22,355 bases of DNA, from contig JAWLCG010000032.1 in NCBI GenBank assembly GCA_041687295.1, positions 1 through 22,355 of the forward strand, read 5' to 3'. The position numbers were made by a program, and so were the translations under genes. Below, in pieces: positions 6,906 to 13,350 of this stretch. Origin of the DNA: JAWLCG01 sp041687295 (GTDB taxonomy: Bacteria; Planctomycetota; Phycisphaerae; SM23-33; FEN-1343). The notes below the pieces were generated by a model that ran no database searches, was not told the DNA's origin, and was given only the letters and a program-made list of their open reading frames with translations. Every line of letters begins with the position of its first letter. The first letter of the stretch is position 1.

Positions 6906-8579
6906 ATGCCGCCCTCGCTGGCCCAATCCCGACGGATCGTCGTCTTCTGCGGCTCGCCCGCCTCGGCCTCCACGGTCGAGACGCTCGAGGCCTTGGCCGA
7001 TCGCTACCCCCATTGGTCGGTGCTGGTGGTGCAGCAGGTCCGCCGGCGGCCCTGGACCGCCCGGACGTGGCGGCGACGGCTGGCGCGGTTGGTCCGCGAG
7101 CCGCTGGGCTACCCGCTGGAGCTGCTGGGCGAGTTGGCCGGTCGACTGAGCCCAACCACCCGCACCGTCGCCGGCCGGGTGGGACTGCCGGGCCTAAGCT
7201 CGCTGGATCGGCCCCACGTGCAGTTGCTGCGCGTCGAGTCGCTCCACGACGCCGCCACCCTGCAGGCCGTCGAGCAGTTCGACCCCTGGCTGGGCGTGTG
7301 CCTGGGGGCACCGATCCTCCGTGAGCCGCTGTTCAGCCTGCCCGCGCTGGGCACAATCAACGTCCACAAGAGCCTGCTGCCGGACTACCGCGGCATGCCC
7401 CCGGCCTTCTGGGAGCTGCACGACGGGGCCGAGCGGACCGGCGTGAGCGTTCACTGGGTCTCGGCCGGCCTGGATACGGGCGACCTGCTCGGCCAGGCGG
7501 ACCTGCCCATTCCGCCCTATGCCACCGTTGCCGGCCTGGCTGCGCAGTTGGACGAGCGGGCCTGCGAGCTGCTGCTGGACGTGCTGGGTCGTCTGGACGC
7601 CGGGGAGGTGCCTCGCGTCGCCCAGGGTCCGGCCCGGACACCCACCCGGTCACGCCCGCCGCACCGGCTGCGGCGGCGGGTCGAGCGACGGCTGCAGCGG
7701 GCCCGCCGGCCGGGGGGCTCGCCGGTCAAACGGCTGGTCAAGTGGGCCGTGCTGGCCGGCTACGTTCATGGCTGGGGTCGGCTGCGGAACCTCATGCACG
7801 CCGTGCGGGGCACTGCCCCGGTGACGGTGCTGCTGTACCACCGCGTCGACGACGAGCATCTCGACGACGTGACGGTCGGCGTCGAGCAGTTCGGCCGGCA
7901 GATCGCCCTGCTGAAACGCCACTACGACGTGCTGGAGCTGGGCGATTGGCTGGCCGAGCCCCGCCGCCCCCGCCGCCGACCGGCCGTGGTGATTACCTTC
8001 GACGACGGCTACGCCAGCGCCGCCCTGGCCGCCCGGCTGTTGCGGCGGGAGGGGCTGGCGGCGACCTTCTTCATCTCCACGCGGATCGTCGGTACGGACG
8101 AGGCCTTCCCCCACGACCGCCAGAAGCTCGGCCGGGCCGTGCGGGCCCTGAGCTGGGAGCAGGTGCGGCAGATGCAGCGGTGGGGTTTCGCCATCGGCAA
8201 CCACACGGCCACGCACGCCAACCTGGGCCGCATCGACACCGGCGCCGCCCTGGCGGAGATCCAGACCGCCCACGCCGACCTGCGCCGCCGCCTGGGCCAG
8301 ACCGAGGCCGCGGATTGGCTGGCCTACCCTCACGGCAAGCCCGCCGACATCACGCCGGCCGTGCGCGAGGCCCTGGCCGGCCTGGGCGTCACCTGCTGCT
8401 TGTCGGCTCACGGCGGGCTCAACGGCTCCGCGGCCGACCGCCGCGACATCCGTCGCCAGGGCGTGGACTGGAAGTACAGCCTGCTGGCCCTGCGGGCCGT
8501 GCTGGCCGGTTGGCAGGTTCGCACGCCGGCGACCGTCAGGCCCCCGGCCCAGGCCCAGACGCAGGCCGATGTGGCCTGA
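6906..8579 (+). CDS. Formyltransferase fused to NodB-type polysaccharide deacetylase
   Basis: 557 residues; the start is supported by GAGGTGA just upstream. The N-terminal half is a formyltransferase (PF00551 type): INVHKSLLPDYRGMPPAFW contains the catalytic N152 and H154, and D190 in LDTGDLL lies 36 residues after the His, as in ArnA and Fmt. This domain transfers a formyl group from 10-formyl-THF to an amine. A basic linker (about 235-300, many Arg/Pro, then KRLVKWAVLAGYVHGW) leads to a carbohydrate esterase 4 domain: VLLYHRVDD, TFDDG (D366, D367), HTATH (H433, H437 metal ligands) and the YPHGKP motif. Such domains remove N-acetyl or N-formyl groups. The combination recalls ArnA plus ArnD in one chain. 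No signal peptide; the substrate is unknown, probably an amino sugar of a surface polysaccharide. Confidence 0.88.
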   Translation: MPPSLAQSRRIVVFCGSPASASTVETLEALADRYPHWSVLVVQQVRRRPWTARTWRRRLARLVREPLGYPLELLGELAGRLSPTTRTVAGRVGLPGLSSLDRPHVQLLRVESLHDAATLQAVEQFDPWLGVCLGAPILREPLFSLPALGTINVHKSLLPDYRGMPPAFWELHDGAERTGVSVHWVSAGLDTGDLLGQADLPIPPYATVAGLAAQLDERACELLLDVLGRLDAGEVPRVAQGPARTPTRSRPPHRLRRRVERRLQRARRPGGSPVKRLVKWAVLAGYVHGWGRLRNLMHAVRGTAPVTVLLYHRVDDEHLDDVTVGVEQFGRQIALLKRHYDVLELGDWLAEPRRPRRRPAVVITFDDGYASAALAARLLRREGLAATFFISTRIVGTDEAFPHDRQKLGRAVRALSWEQVRQMQRWGFAIGNHTATHANLGRIDTGAALAEIQTAHADLRRRLGQTEAADWLAYPHGKPADITPAVREALAGLGVTCCLSAHGGLNGSAADRRDIRRQGVDWKYSLLALRAVLAGWQVRTPATVRPPAQAQTQADVA

Positions 8580-8676
8580 CGCCGCCGCGACAAGACGGCA
8601 CGCGGGCGTGGAGCAGGCAGTGGAGCCGACGGACCTCGCATCGCGCGAGCCGGCCTACAGGTGGGGCGGTGAGACG

Positions 8677-9243
8677 CTACCGGCGGGAGAGTTGTGTCTT
8701 CAGGCCGTCGCGGCGGACGGGCCCGCGGCCGAGGCGGGCGGCGTGGATCAGCCAGGCCAGCGTCGCCAGCCAGATCAGCACGGCCACGGTGACGACGGCG
8801 GGCGACCAGGTGACAGCCGGCAGGGCCAGCGGGGCGGCGGGCGCCGCGGCCAGGGCCAGGCCGCGGGCGTGGCCGGCGAGGACGGCGAAGAGGATGGCGG
8901 CGATGGCCTGCAGGCTCATCACCAGCCAGCTCCAGGAGATGATGCGTCGCTGCCGGCTGGCGCGGATGACCAGCCAGAGCCCCGCCACCAGCCAGATCGG
9001 GCCGATGATGTCGATGCCGGTCGCCGCCGTGCCGGTGAACAGCCCGCGCAGCACACGCACCGGCAGGGTCGAGGCCACCGCCAGGCCCGCCTCGCCGCTC
9101 GACAGGGCCGACAGCTGGACGGCAGCGCCCTTGGCCACGTAGACCGCCAGCACCCAGGCCAGGTACACCAGCCCCGCCAGCGTCAGGGCCAGGGCCACGT
9201 CGGTTCGGGTTGTCCGCCGGGAATGCCCAAGCATGGCCGCCAT
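8677..9243 (-). CDS. Four-TM membrane protein of unknown function
   Basis: 188 residues from ATG 9243 (a second ATG at 9234 is equally possible; neither has a clear Shine-Dalgarno site). Hydrophobic segments lie at about 15-40, 75-95, 98-135 and 142-165, with basic residues at the N-terminus (HSRRTTRTD) and at the C-terminal end (GRGPVRRDGLKTQLSRR). No catalytic or binding motif is recognisable and I cannot assign a family. It is transcribed against the formyltransferase/deacetylase gene and divergently from the 9433 gene, with a short A/T-poor region between them. Coding appears real because of the clean TM topology and third-position GC bias, but the opposite strand also has a long open frame here, so some doubt remains. 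Confidence 0.65.
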   Translation of the reverse strand: MAAMLGHSRRTTRTDVALALTLAGLVYLAWVLAVYVAKGAAVQLSALSSGEAGLAVASTLPVRVLRGLFTGTAATGIDIIGPIWLVAGLWLVIRASRQRRIISWSWLVMSLQAIAAILFAVLAGHARGLALAAAPAAPLALPAVTWSPAVVTVAVLIWLATLAWLIHAARLGRGPVRRDGLKTQLSRR

Positions 9244-9344
9244 TAGACCGACTGGGCGGGGGGCATGTCAAAGGGTTTCGGTTGGGCTTGTCCGCGCGGT
9301 ATACTGTTGCACTGGCCCGGGCGTGCGCCCGGCGAGGAAAAAAC

Positions 9345-9372
9345 TTGCATGGCCCCTGGGGCCATCTATAAT
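9345..9372 (+). promoter_or_regulatory. Sigma70-type promoter with a dyad in its spacer
   Basis: TTGCAT (9345-9350) and TATAAT (9367-9372) with a 16-bp spacer, about 60 nt before ATG 9433. A second -10-like TATACT (9300-9305) lies upstream with only a weak -35. The leader can form a CACCGGC/GCCGGTG hairpin. Confidence 0.6.
9349..9365. promoter_or_regulatory. Perfect 17-bp dyad between -35 and -10 (candidate operator)
   Basis: ATGGCCCC-T-GGGGCCAT is perfectly symmetric and fills the promoter spacer, a usual place for a repressor or MerR-type site. A MerR-like HTH protein is encoded 500 bp downstream, but no direct link is shown. Confidence 0.45.
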
Positions 9373-9432
9373 CGCACCGGCGGCAGTATCCCAGCCGGTG
9401 ACGTGACCCCCGTAAGCAGGCAGAGTTTGCGC

Positions 9433-9837
9433 ATGGCAGCGACCGCGAAACCCACCCCCGCCGTTCGCCCGGGCCCCAGCTGGATGCAGCTGGCGGTCGT
9501 GGCGGTGCTGGCCGGCCTGGCCGGGGGGGTGCTGGTGCTGTGGGCTCAGAGCGGCCCCGCCGAGGCGATGGCCCAACCCACGCTGCCGATGACGTCGTCG
9601 GCGGGGGTCGTGGCCGTGCCCGCCCAGCTCAGCCGGGAGGGCTTCGGCCTGTACCTGGTCGACACCGCCCAGGGCACCGTCATGGTTTACGCATATGACG
9701 CCTCTCGCAGGCAGTTAGGCCTGCAGGCGGCGCGGACGTTCCGTTTCGATCGGCTGCTGGAGGCCTACAACACCGAGCCCAGCCCCGGCGCGATCGCCGA
9801 GATGGTCCGCCAGGCCCGGCCCATCGAGGGGCCCTAG
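9433..9837 (+). CDS. Small membrane-anchored conserved planctomycete-type protein
   Basis: 134 residues from ATG 9433, chosen because it lies downstream of the promoter; in-frame ATGs at 9265 and 9349 would place the start before or inside that promoter. A Pro-rich N-terminus (AATAKPTPAVRPGPS) precedes one TM helix (about 20-37, WMQLAVVAVLAGLAGGVLVL), leaving a periplasmic C-terminal part. That part contains GLYLVDTAQGTVMVYAYDA and AARTFRFDRLLEAYNTEP, a pattern I associate with small hypothetical proteins of planctomycetes; no enzymatic motif is visible. The gene is followed 30 nt later by the HTH membrane protein, so the two probably form an operon under the promoter at 9345-9372. Function unknown. 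Confidence 0.75.
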   Translation: MAATAKPTPAVRPGPSWMQLAVVAVLAGLAGGVLVLWAQSGPAEAMAQPTLPMTSSAGVVAVPAQLSREGFGLYLVDTAQGTVMVYAYDASRRQLGLQAARTFRFDRLLEAYNTEPSPGAIAEMVRQARPIEGP

Positions 9838-9867
9838 CCGTACCCACCCTGGCACGAGGATCCACAC

Positions 9868-10695
9868 ATGGCCAAGATGTACTTTTCACGCGAGGACGCG
9901 GCCCAGAAGCTGGGCGTCACCCCCGAGGCCCTCGAGCAGATGGTCCGCGAGGGCAAGCTGCGGGCCTACCGGGATGGCCAGAACATGATGTTCAAGGCCA
10001 GCGAGATCGAGGAGCTCGCCGGTGTCGACCTGGCCGGCGAGAGCGACATCCAGCTGACCCCGGCCGAGTCGGGCACCCACGAGACGCTCAACCTGGCCGA
10101 TGACGAGCCGGCCGGCGGCTCGGGCGACCAGACCCCCACGCCCAAGGAAGACACCGTCATCACCTCCGAGGGCATCAGCATCTTTGATGAGGAAGACCTG
10201 GAGATCGAGGCCGCTGACCCGATGGCCAAGACCCAGATCGCCCCGAGCATCGAAGACCAGATCAACCTCGAGGGCGGTGCCGGCGGCTCGGGCCTGCTGG
10301 ACCTGACCCGCGAGAGCGACGACACGAGCCTCGGCGCCGAGGTGCTCGACCACATCGACATGGAAGGCGATGCCGGCGACGACGAGGTCGGGCAGATCGA
10401 CGAGACCGTCGAGACCAGCGCAGCCGTCGCCGTCGATGCGCCCGTGGTCTACGACCGGCCCGACCCGTCGGCGGGGCTCTTCTCGGGCCTGATCGGCGCC
10501 GGCGCGATCGTGATGCTGCTGGTCGCGGCGGTGGCCCTGGCGGTCATGATGGGGGCGACGCCGGGCTACCTGCTGACGCTGGGCGCCAACGCGGGCCTGG
10601 TGATGGCGGTGGTGGCCGTGATCCTGATCATCGGCGCCGTCGTCGGCTGGTTCGTCGGGCGCAGTGCCGCCCAGCGTTCCACCGCCCAGATCTAG
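9868..10695 (+). CDS. MerR-like helix-turn-helix protein with acidic linker and two TM helices
   Basis: 275 residues; GAGGA lies 7 nt before the ATG. Residues 1-52 (YFSREDAAQKLGVTPEALEQ then MVREGKLRAYRDGQNMMFKA) are an excisionase/MerR-type winged HTH of the kind named HTH_17. Residues 53-205 form a long, acidic, low-complexity linker rich in Asp, Glu, Ser and Gly (net strongly negative, few aromatics). Two TM helices follow at about 205-230 and 242-266, and the chain ends with a short basic cytoplasmic tail (GRSAAQRSTAQI). The HTH would therefore face the cytoplasm while tethered to the membrane. It could be a membrane-bound regulator, or the HTH fold could bind something other than DNA. 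It sits between the small membrane protein and the OmpA lipoprotein, so an envelope role is plausible. Confidence 0.85.
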   Translation: MAKMYFSREDAAQKLGVTPEALEQMVREGKLRAYRDGQNMMFKASEIEELAGVDLAGESDIQLTPAESGTHETLNLADDEPAGGSGDQTPTPKEDTVITSEGISIFDEEDLEIEAADPMAKTQIAPSIEDQINLEGGAGGSGLLDLTRESDDTSLGAEVLDHIDMEGDAGDDEVGQIDETVETSAAVAVDAPVVYDRPDPSAGLFSGLIGAGAIVMLLVAAVALAVMMGATPGYLLTLGANAGLVMAVVAVILIIGAVVGWFVGRSAAQRSTAQI

Positions 10696-10847
10696 TCCGC
10701 CTGCCGGCAGGGCGTTGAGGCGGCCAGGGACGGCCCGCCCGCCAGGCCGGTGACCGTGGGGTTGACGGCCCGTCAGGGCCGGGCCGACAGGGTGCGCCTG
10801 CCGCCCGGGACCTGCGAGCCTTCCAGAACGAGGAAAGGATGCGTGCC

Positions 10848-11732
10848 ATGAGAGTCTGGCTGACCCCCGCTGCCTGGATCCTGGCGTGTGGACTGCTCGC
10901 CAGTGTGACCGGCTGCGTTTCGCGCGACCGCTTCAACGACGTGCTCGCCGCCAATGACCGCTCGCAGGCCGAGCTGGCCAACACCCACCGCAACCTCGAG
11001 CTTGTCCGGGCCGAGCGCGAGCAGGCCCTGGCCCAGCTCGAGCAGGCCCAGGCGTCTCTGCGGGCCCGCGACGCCCAGATCCGCACCCTCAGCGAGGCCA
11101 ACACCGCCCTCGAGCGGCGCCTCCGCGAGCTGGGCGTGGCCGTCCAGGGCCTTCGCGACGCGCCGGCCCTGCCGCCGGTCGGGCCCCTCGTCGCCCTGCC
11201 GGCCGAGCTCGACGCCCAGCTGCAGGAGTGGGCCCGCCAGTACCCCGAGCTCGTCGAGTACGACCGCGTCAACGGCATGGTCAAGCTCAAGACCGACCTG
11301 CTGTTCCCCCGCGGCTCCGACCAGATCCCCGCCCCCGCCCAGGCCACGCTCCGCCGCTTCGCCGAGATCATGCAGGGCACGCAGGGCTTCCACGTCTACG
11401 TCGCCGGCCATACCGACAACGTGCCGATCCGGCGCGAGGAGACCCGCCGCCGTCACCCCACTAACTGGTACCTCTCGGTCCACCGGGCCGTGGCCGTGGT
11501 CGAGGAGCTGATCGACTCGGGCCTGGCGCCCACGCGGATCGGGGCGGCCGGCTTCAGCATGTACCACCCCGTCGCCCCCAATGCCGCCAACAACCAGGGC
11601 AATCCGCTCAACCGCCGTGTCGAGCTGTGGATCGTCCCGCCTGACCGCCTGCTGACGACTGCCACCCTCGAGGGCGAGAACTTCGGCGACAGTGCCCCCG
11701 CGGCCCCGGCCGACGCCGAGCCGCTCAAGTAG
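10848..11732 (+). CDS. OmpA-family peptidoglycan-binding lipoprotein
   Basis: 294 residues from ATG 10848 (AAGGA at 8-nt spacing); an ATG at 10839, three codons earlier, is the alternative. A lipoprotein signal peptide ends in the lipobox VTGC with Cys23. Residues about 35-105 form a coiled coil (heptad-like Glu/Leu/Arg/Gln, for example LVRAEREQALAQLEQAQASL). The C-terminal OmpA/MotB domain has FPRGSDQIP, GHTDNVP (H188, D190) and NWYLSVHRA (N206 to R213), the residues that bind meso-diaminopimelate in this family, and NRRVELWI near the end. It should anchor the outer membrane to peptidoglycan, Pal-like in role but with a coiled-coil spacer. A short hairpin-rich gap separates it from the HTH gene, and a strong terminator follows. 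Confidence 0.92.
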   Translation: MRVWLTPAAWILACGLLASVTGCVSRDRFNDVLAANDRSQAELANTHRNLELVRAEREQALAQLEQAQASLRARDAQIRTLSEANTALERRLRELGVAVQGLRDAPALPPVGPLVALPAELDAQLQEWARQYPELVEYDRVNGMVKLKTDLLFPRGSDQIPAPAQATLRRFAEIMQGTQGFHVYVAGHTDNVPIRREETRRRHPTNWYLSVHRAVAVVEELIDSGLAPTRIGAAGFSMYHPVAPNAANNQGNPLNRRVELWIVPPDRLLTTATLEGENFGDSAPAAPADAEPLK

Positions 11733-11757
11733 CGACTCCCGACTTGTCCACCACCCG

Positions 11758-11791
11758 CGACCCCGAGCGACCCACCGATCGCTCGGGGTCG
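11758..11791 (+). terminator. Strong hairpin terminator after the OmpA gene
   Basis: CGACCCCGAGCGA and TCGCTCGGGGTCG form a perfect 13-bp stem with an 8-nt loop, followed by TTGCATT. It starts 25 nt after the stop codon at 11732. The T-tract is short, as is common in GC-rich genomes. Confidence 0.75.
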
Positions 11792-11796
11792 TTGCA

Positions 11797-11824
11797 TTGG
11801 GGCCCGCCGGCGAGCGGGTATACT
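11797..11824 (+). promoter_or_regulatory. Probable resB promoter, possibly giving a leaderless mRNA
   Basis: TTGGGG (11797-11802), 16-bp spacer, TATACT (11819-11824). The -10 box ends only 8 nt before ATG 11833, so transcription would begin at or within about 2 nt of the start codon. The same GGTATACTG word occurs at 9298-9306. Confidence 0.45.
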
Positions 11825-11832
11825 GTCCAGCC

Positions 11833-13350
11833 ATGAGCGACCGTGCCGTGCCATCCCGTGTCGCGCTGCGTCAGCGGCCCCTGCTGCGCGGGCTGTCGAG
11901 CCCGTGGGTTGGCCTGGGGCTGCTGGGGGCGATCGTGGTGTACCTGTCGGTCGTCAGCATCGGCGGGTCGGCCTCTTGGGACGGCCAGCTCCCGCCGCTG
12001 CAGCGCTGGCTGGACCGCGACGAGGCGGGCCTGTACGCGCTGTGGCCCCATTGGCTGCTGTGGGCGGCCCTGCTGGGCAACCTGGCCCTGGCGACGGTGG
12101 TCCGCATCCCGCTGCGGGCGTCGACGCTGGGGGCCTGGCTGGCCCACGCGGGCGTGCTGGTGCTGGCGGGCGGCTCGGCCCTGTATGTCAGCGGGCACGT
12201 GCATGGGGACACGCTGGTGGACCGGGTGGGCGAGGCGTTCGCCCCGGTCGGTTCGTTCTACCAGGCCGGGCCGGCCGGGCGGGTGCTGGTGGTCACCGTC
12301 GTCCCGCCGGACACCGACGCGGTCGACCTGGCCGAGGTGCCCCTGCCGGGCCTGCCGCTGCACCGGGCCGGGGCGGGGCTGGATCGGCCTGTGGCGGCCG
12401 GCGGGGGCGTGAGCGTCCGCGTGACGGGCTATCGGCCCGTCGCCTCGGTGGTGCGGGCCTGGCGCGACGATGGGCCTGCCGATCGGCCGGCGGTGGAGCT
12501 CGAGGCCGCCCTGGGGCCCCGCATCGAGCGGTTTATCCTGCCGGCCGACGGGCGGGTAAGCTTGCTGGGCGTGCCGCTGGCCTATCGGCCCGACCTGTCG
12601 GCTGAGGGGGTCGAGGCCCTGTCGACCGGCGAGGAAACGCTGCTGGTCACCAGCTCGCCCGGCGGGCCGATCGAGCTGCACTGGCTGGGCGGGCAGGGCC
12701 CGCGGGGGCGCTTCCGCCTGCTGGCCGACACGCCCGTCGAGCTGTTCCGCCTGCCTGAGCCCGACGGCGGCCCGCTGCGCCTGACGCTGCGGCGGGTCCT
12801 GCGCCGGGCCCACCGCGTGGGCGTGCTGGGCGAGGCCCCGACCGACGCCCCGCCCGGCCCGGCCCTGGCCGTCGAGGTGCGGTCGGACGCGGGCGGGGCC
12901 GAGACCTGGCTGCCGCTGGAGCCCTTCGGCCACCTGGCTGAGCCGGCCGGCGTCACGCTGGGCGATGGCATGCGGGTGTGGCTGGCCTTTACCCGTCGCC
13001 GCCTGGCCCTGCCGGCCGAGCTGCACGTCCATCGCCTGACGAGGCACACCTACCCCGGCACGGTCATCGCCCGCGACTACCGCTCGGCCGGCGAGGTCGT
13101 CTGGCCCGACGGGCGGGCCGAGCCGTTCACGATCGGCCTGAACGAGCCGCTGACGCTGGGCGACTGGCAGCTCAGCCAGGGCCGTTGGGACGCTGAGAAC
13201 CCCGACGACCCCGCCTACACCATCCTGGCCGTCACCAACCGCCCCGGCCTGGGGCTGGTCTGGACTGGGGCAGGTCTGATCCTGCTGGGCTTGATGTGGG
13301 CGTTCTACCTCAAGCCCCGCCTCCGCCGCCGCGAGGAGGACCAGTCATGA
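11833..13350 (+). CDS. resB: ResB-family cytochrome c biogenesis protein
   Basis: 505 residues from ATG 11833; a longer open frame upstream (to 11692) would cover the terminator and promoter and is rejected. Three N-terminal TM segments (about 20-42, 60-85, 95-118) surround HAGVLVLAGGSALYV, with a conserved ResB-type His. A large extracytoplasmic domain (about 120-470) follows, and a last TM helix (GLGLVWTGAGLILLGLMWAF) precedes the basic tail KPRLRRREEDQS. This topology is that of ResB/Ccs1, which with CcsA carries heme across the membrane and attaches it to apocytochrome c (system II). The stop overlaps the next start as ATGA, as in many resB-ccsA operons. Sequence identity to classical ResB looks low, so the call rests on topology and on the adjacent CcsA. 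Confidence 0.85.
   Translation: MSDRAVPSRVALRQRPLLRGLSSPWVGLGLLGAIVVYLSVVSIGGSASWDGQLPPLQRWLDRDEAGLYALWPHWLLWAALLGNLALATVVRIPLRASTLGAWLAHAGVLVLAGGSALYVSGHVHGDTLVDRVGEAFAPVGSFYQAGPAGRVLVVTVVPPDTDAVDLAEVPLPGLPLHRAGAGLDRPVAAGGGVSVRVTGYRPVASVVRAWRDDGPADRPAVELEAALGPRIERFILPADGRVSLLGVPLAYRPDLSAEGVEALSTGEETLLVTSSPGGPIELHWLGGQGPRGRFRLLADTPVELFRLPEPDGGPLRLTLRRVLRRAHRVGVLGEAPTDAPPGPALAVEVRSDAGGAETWLPLEPFGHLAEPAGVTLGDGMRVWLAFTRRRLALPAELHVHRLTRHTYPGTVIARDYRSAGEVVWPDGRAEPFTIGLNEPLTLGDWQLSQGRWDAENPDDPAYTILAVTNRPGLGLVWTGAGLILLGLMWAFYLKPRLRRREEDQS

Noticed and set aside
7742..9142. 466-residue plus-strand frame across the deacetylase and the four-TM gene
   Set aside because: Frame-shifted shadow of the deacetylase, then the complement of a gene with clear TM helices.
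10700..10781. Palindromes CCTGCCGGCAGG and CGGCCC-GTCA-GGGCCG as terminators after the HTH gene
   Set aside because: No T-tract follows either one, and the OmpA gene could be co-transcribed; in this GC range short palindromes are frequent by chance.
11692..11832. N-terminal extension of resB to 11692
   Set aside because: The segment contains the OmpA gene end, a hairpin terminator and the promoter; translated sequence is Arg/His/Pro-rich and lacks hydrophobic character.
13296..13350. Earlier ccsA start at 13296
   Set aside because: It would overlap resB by 55 nt; the ATGA overlap at 13347 is the normal arrangement.
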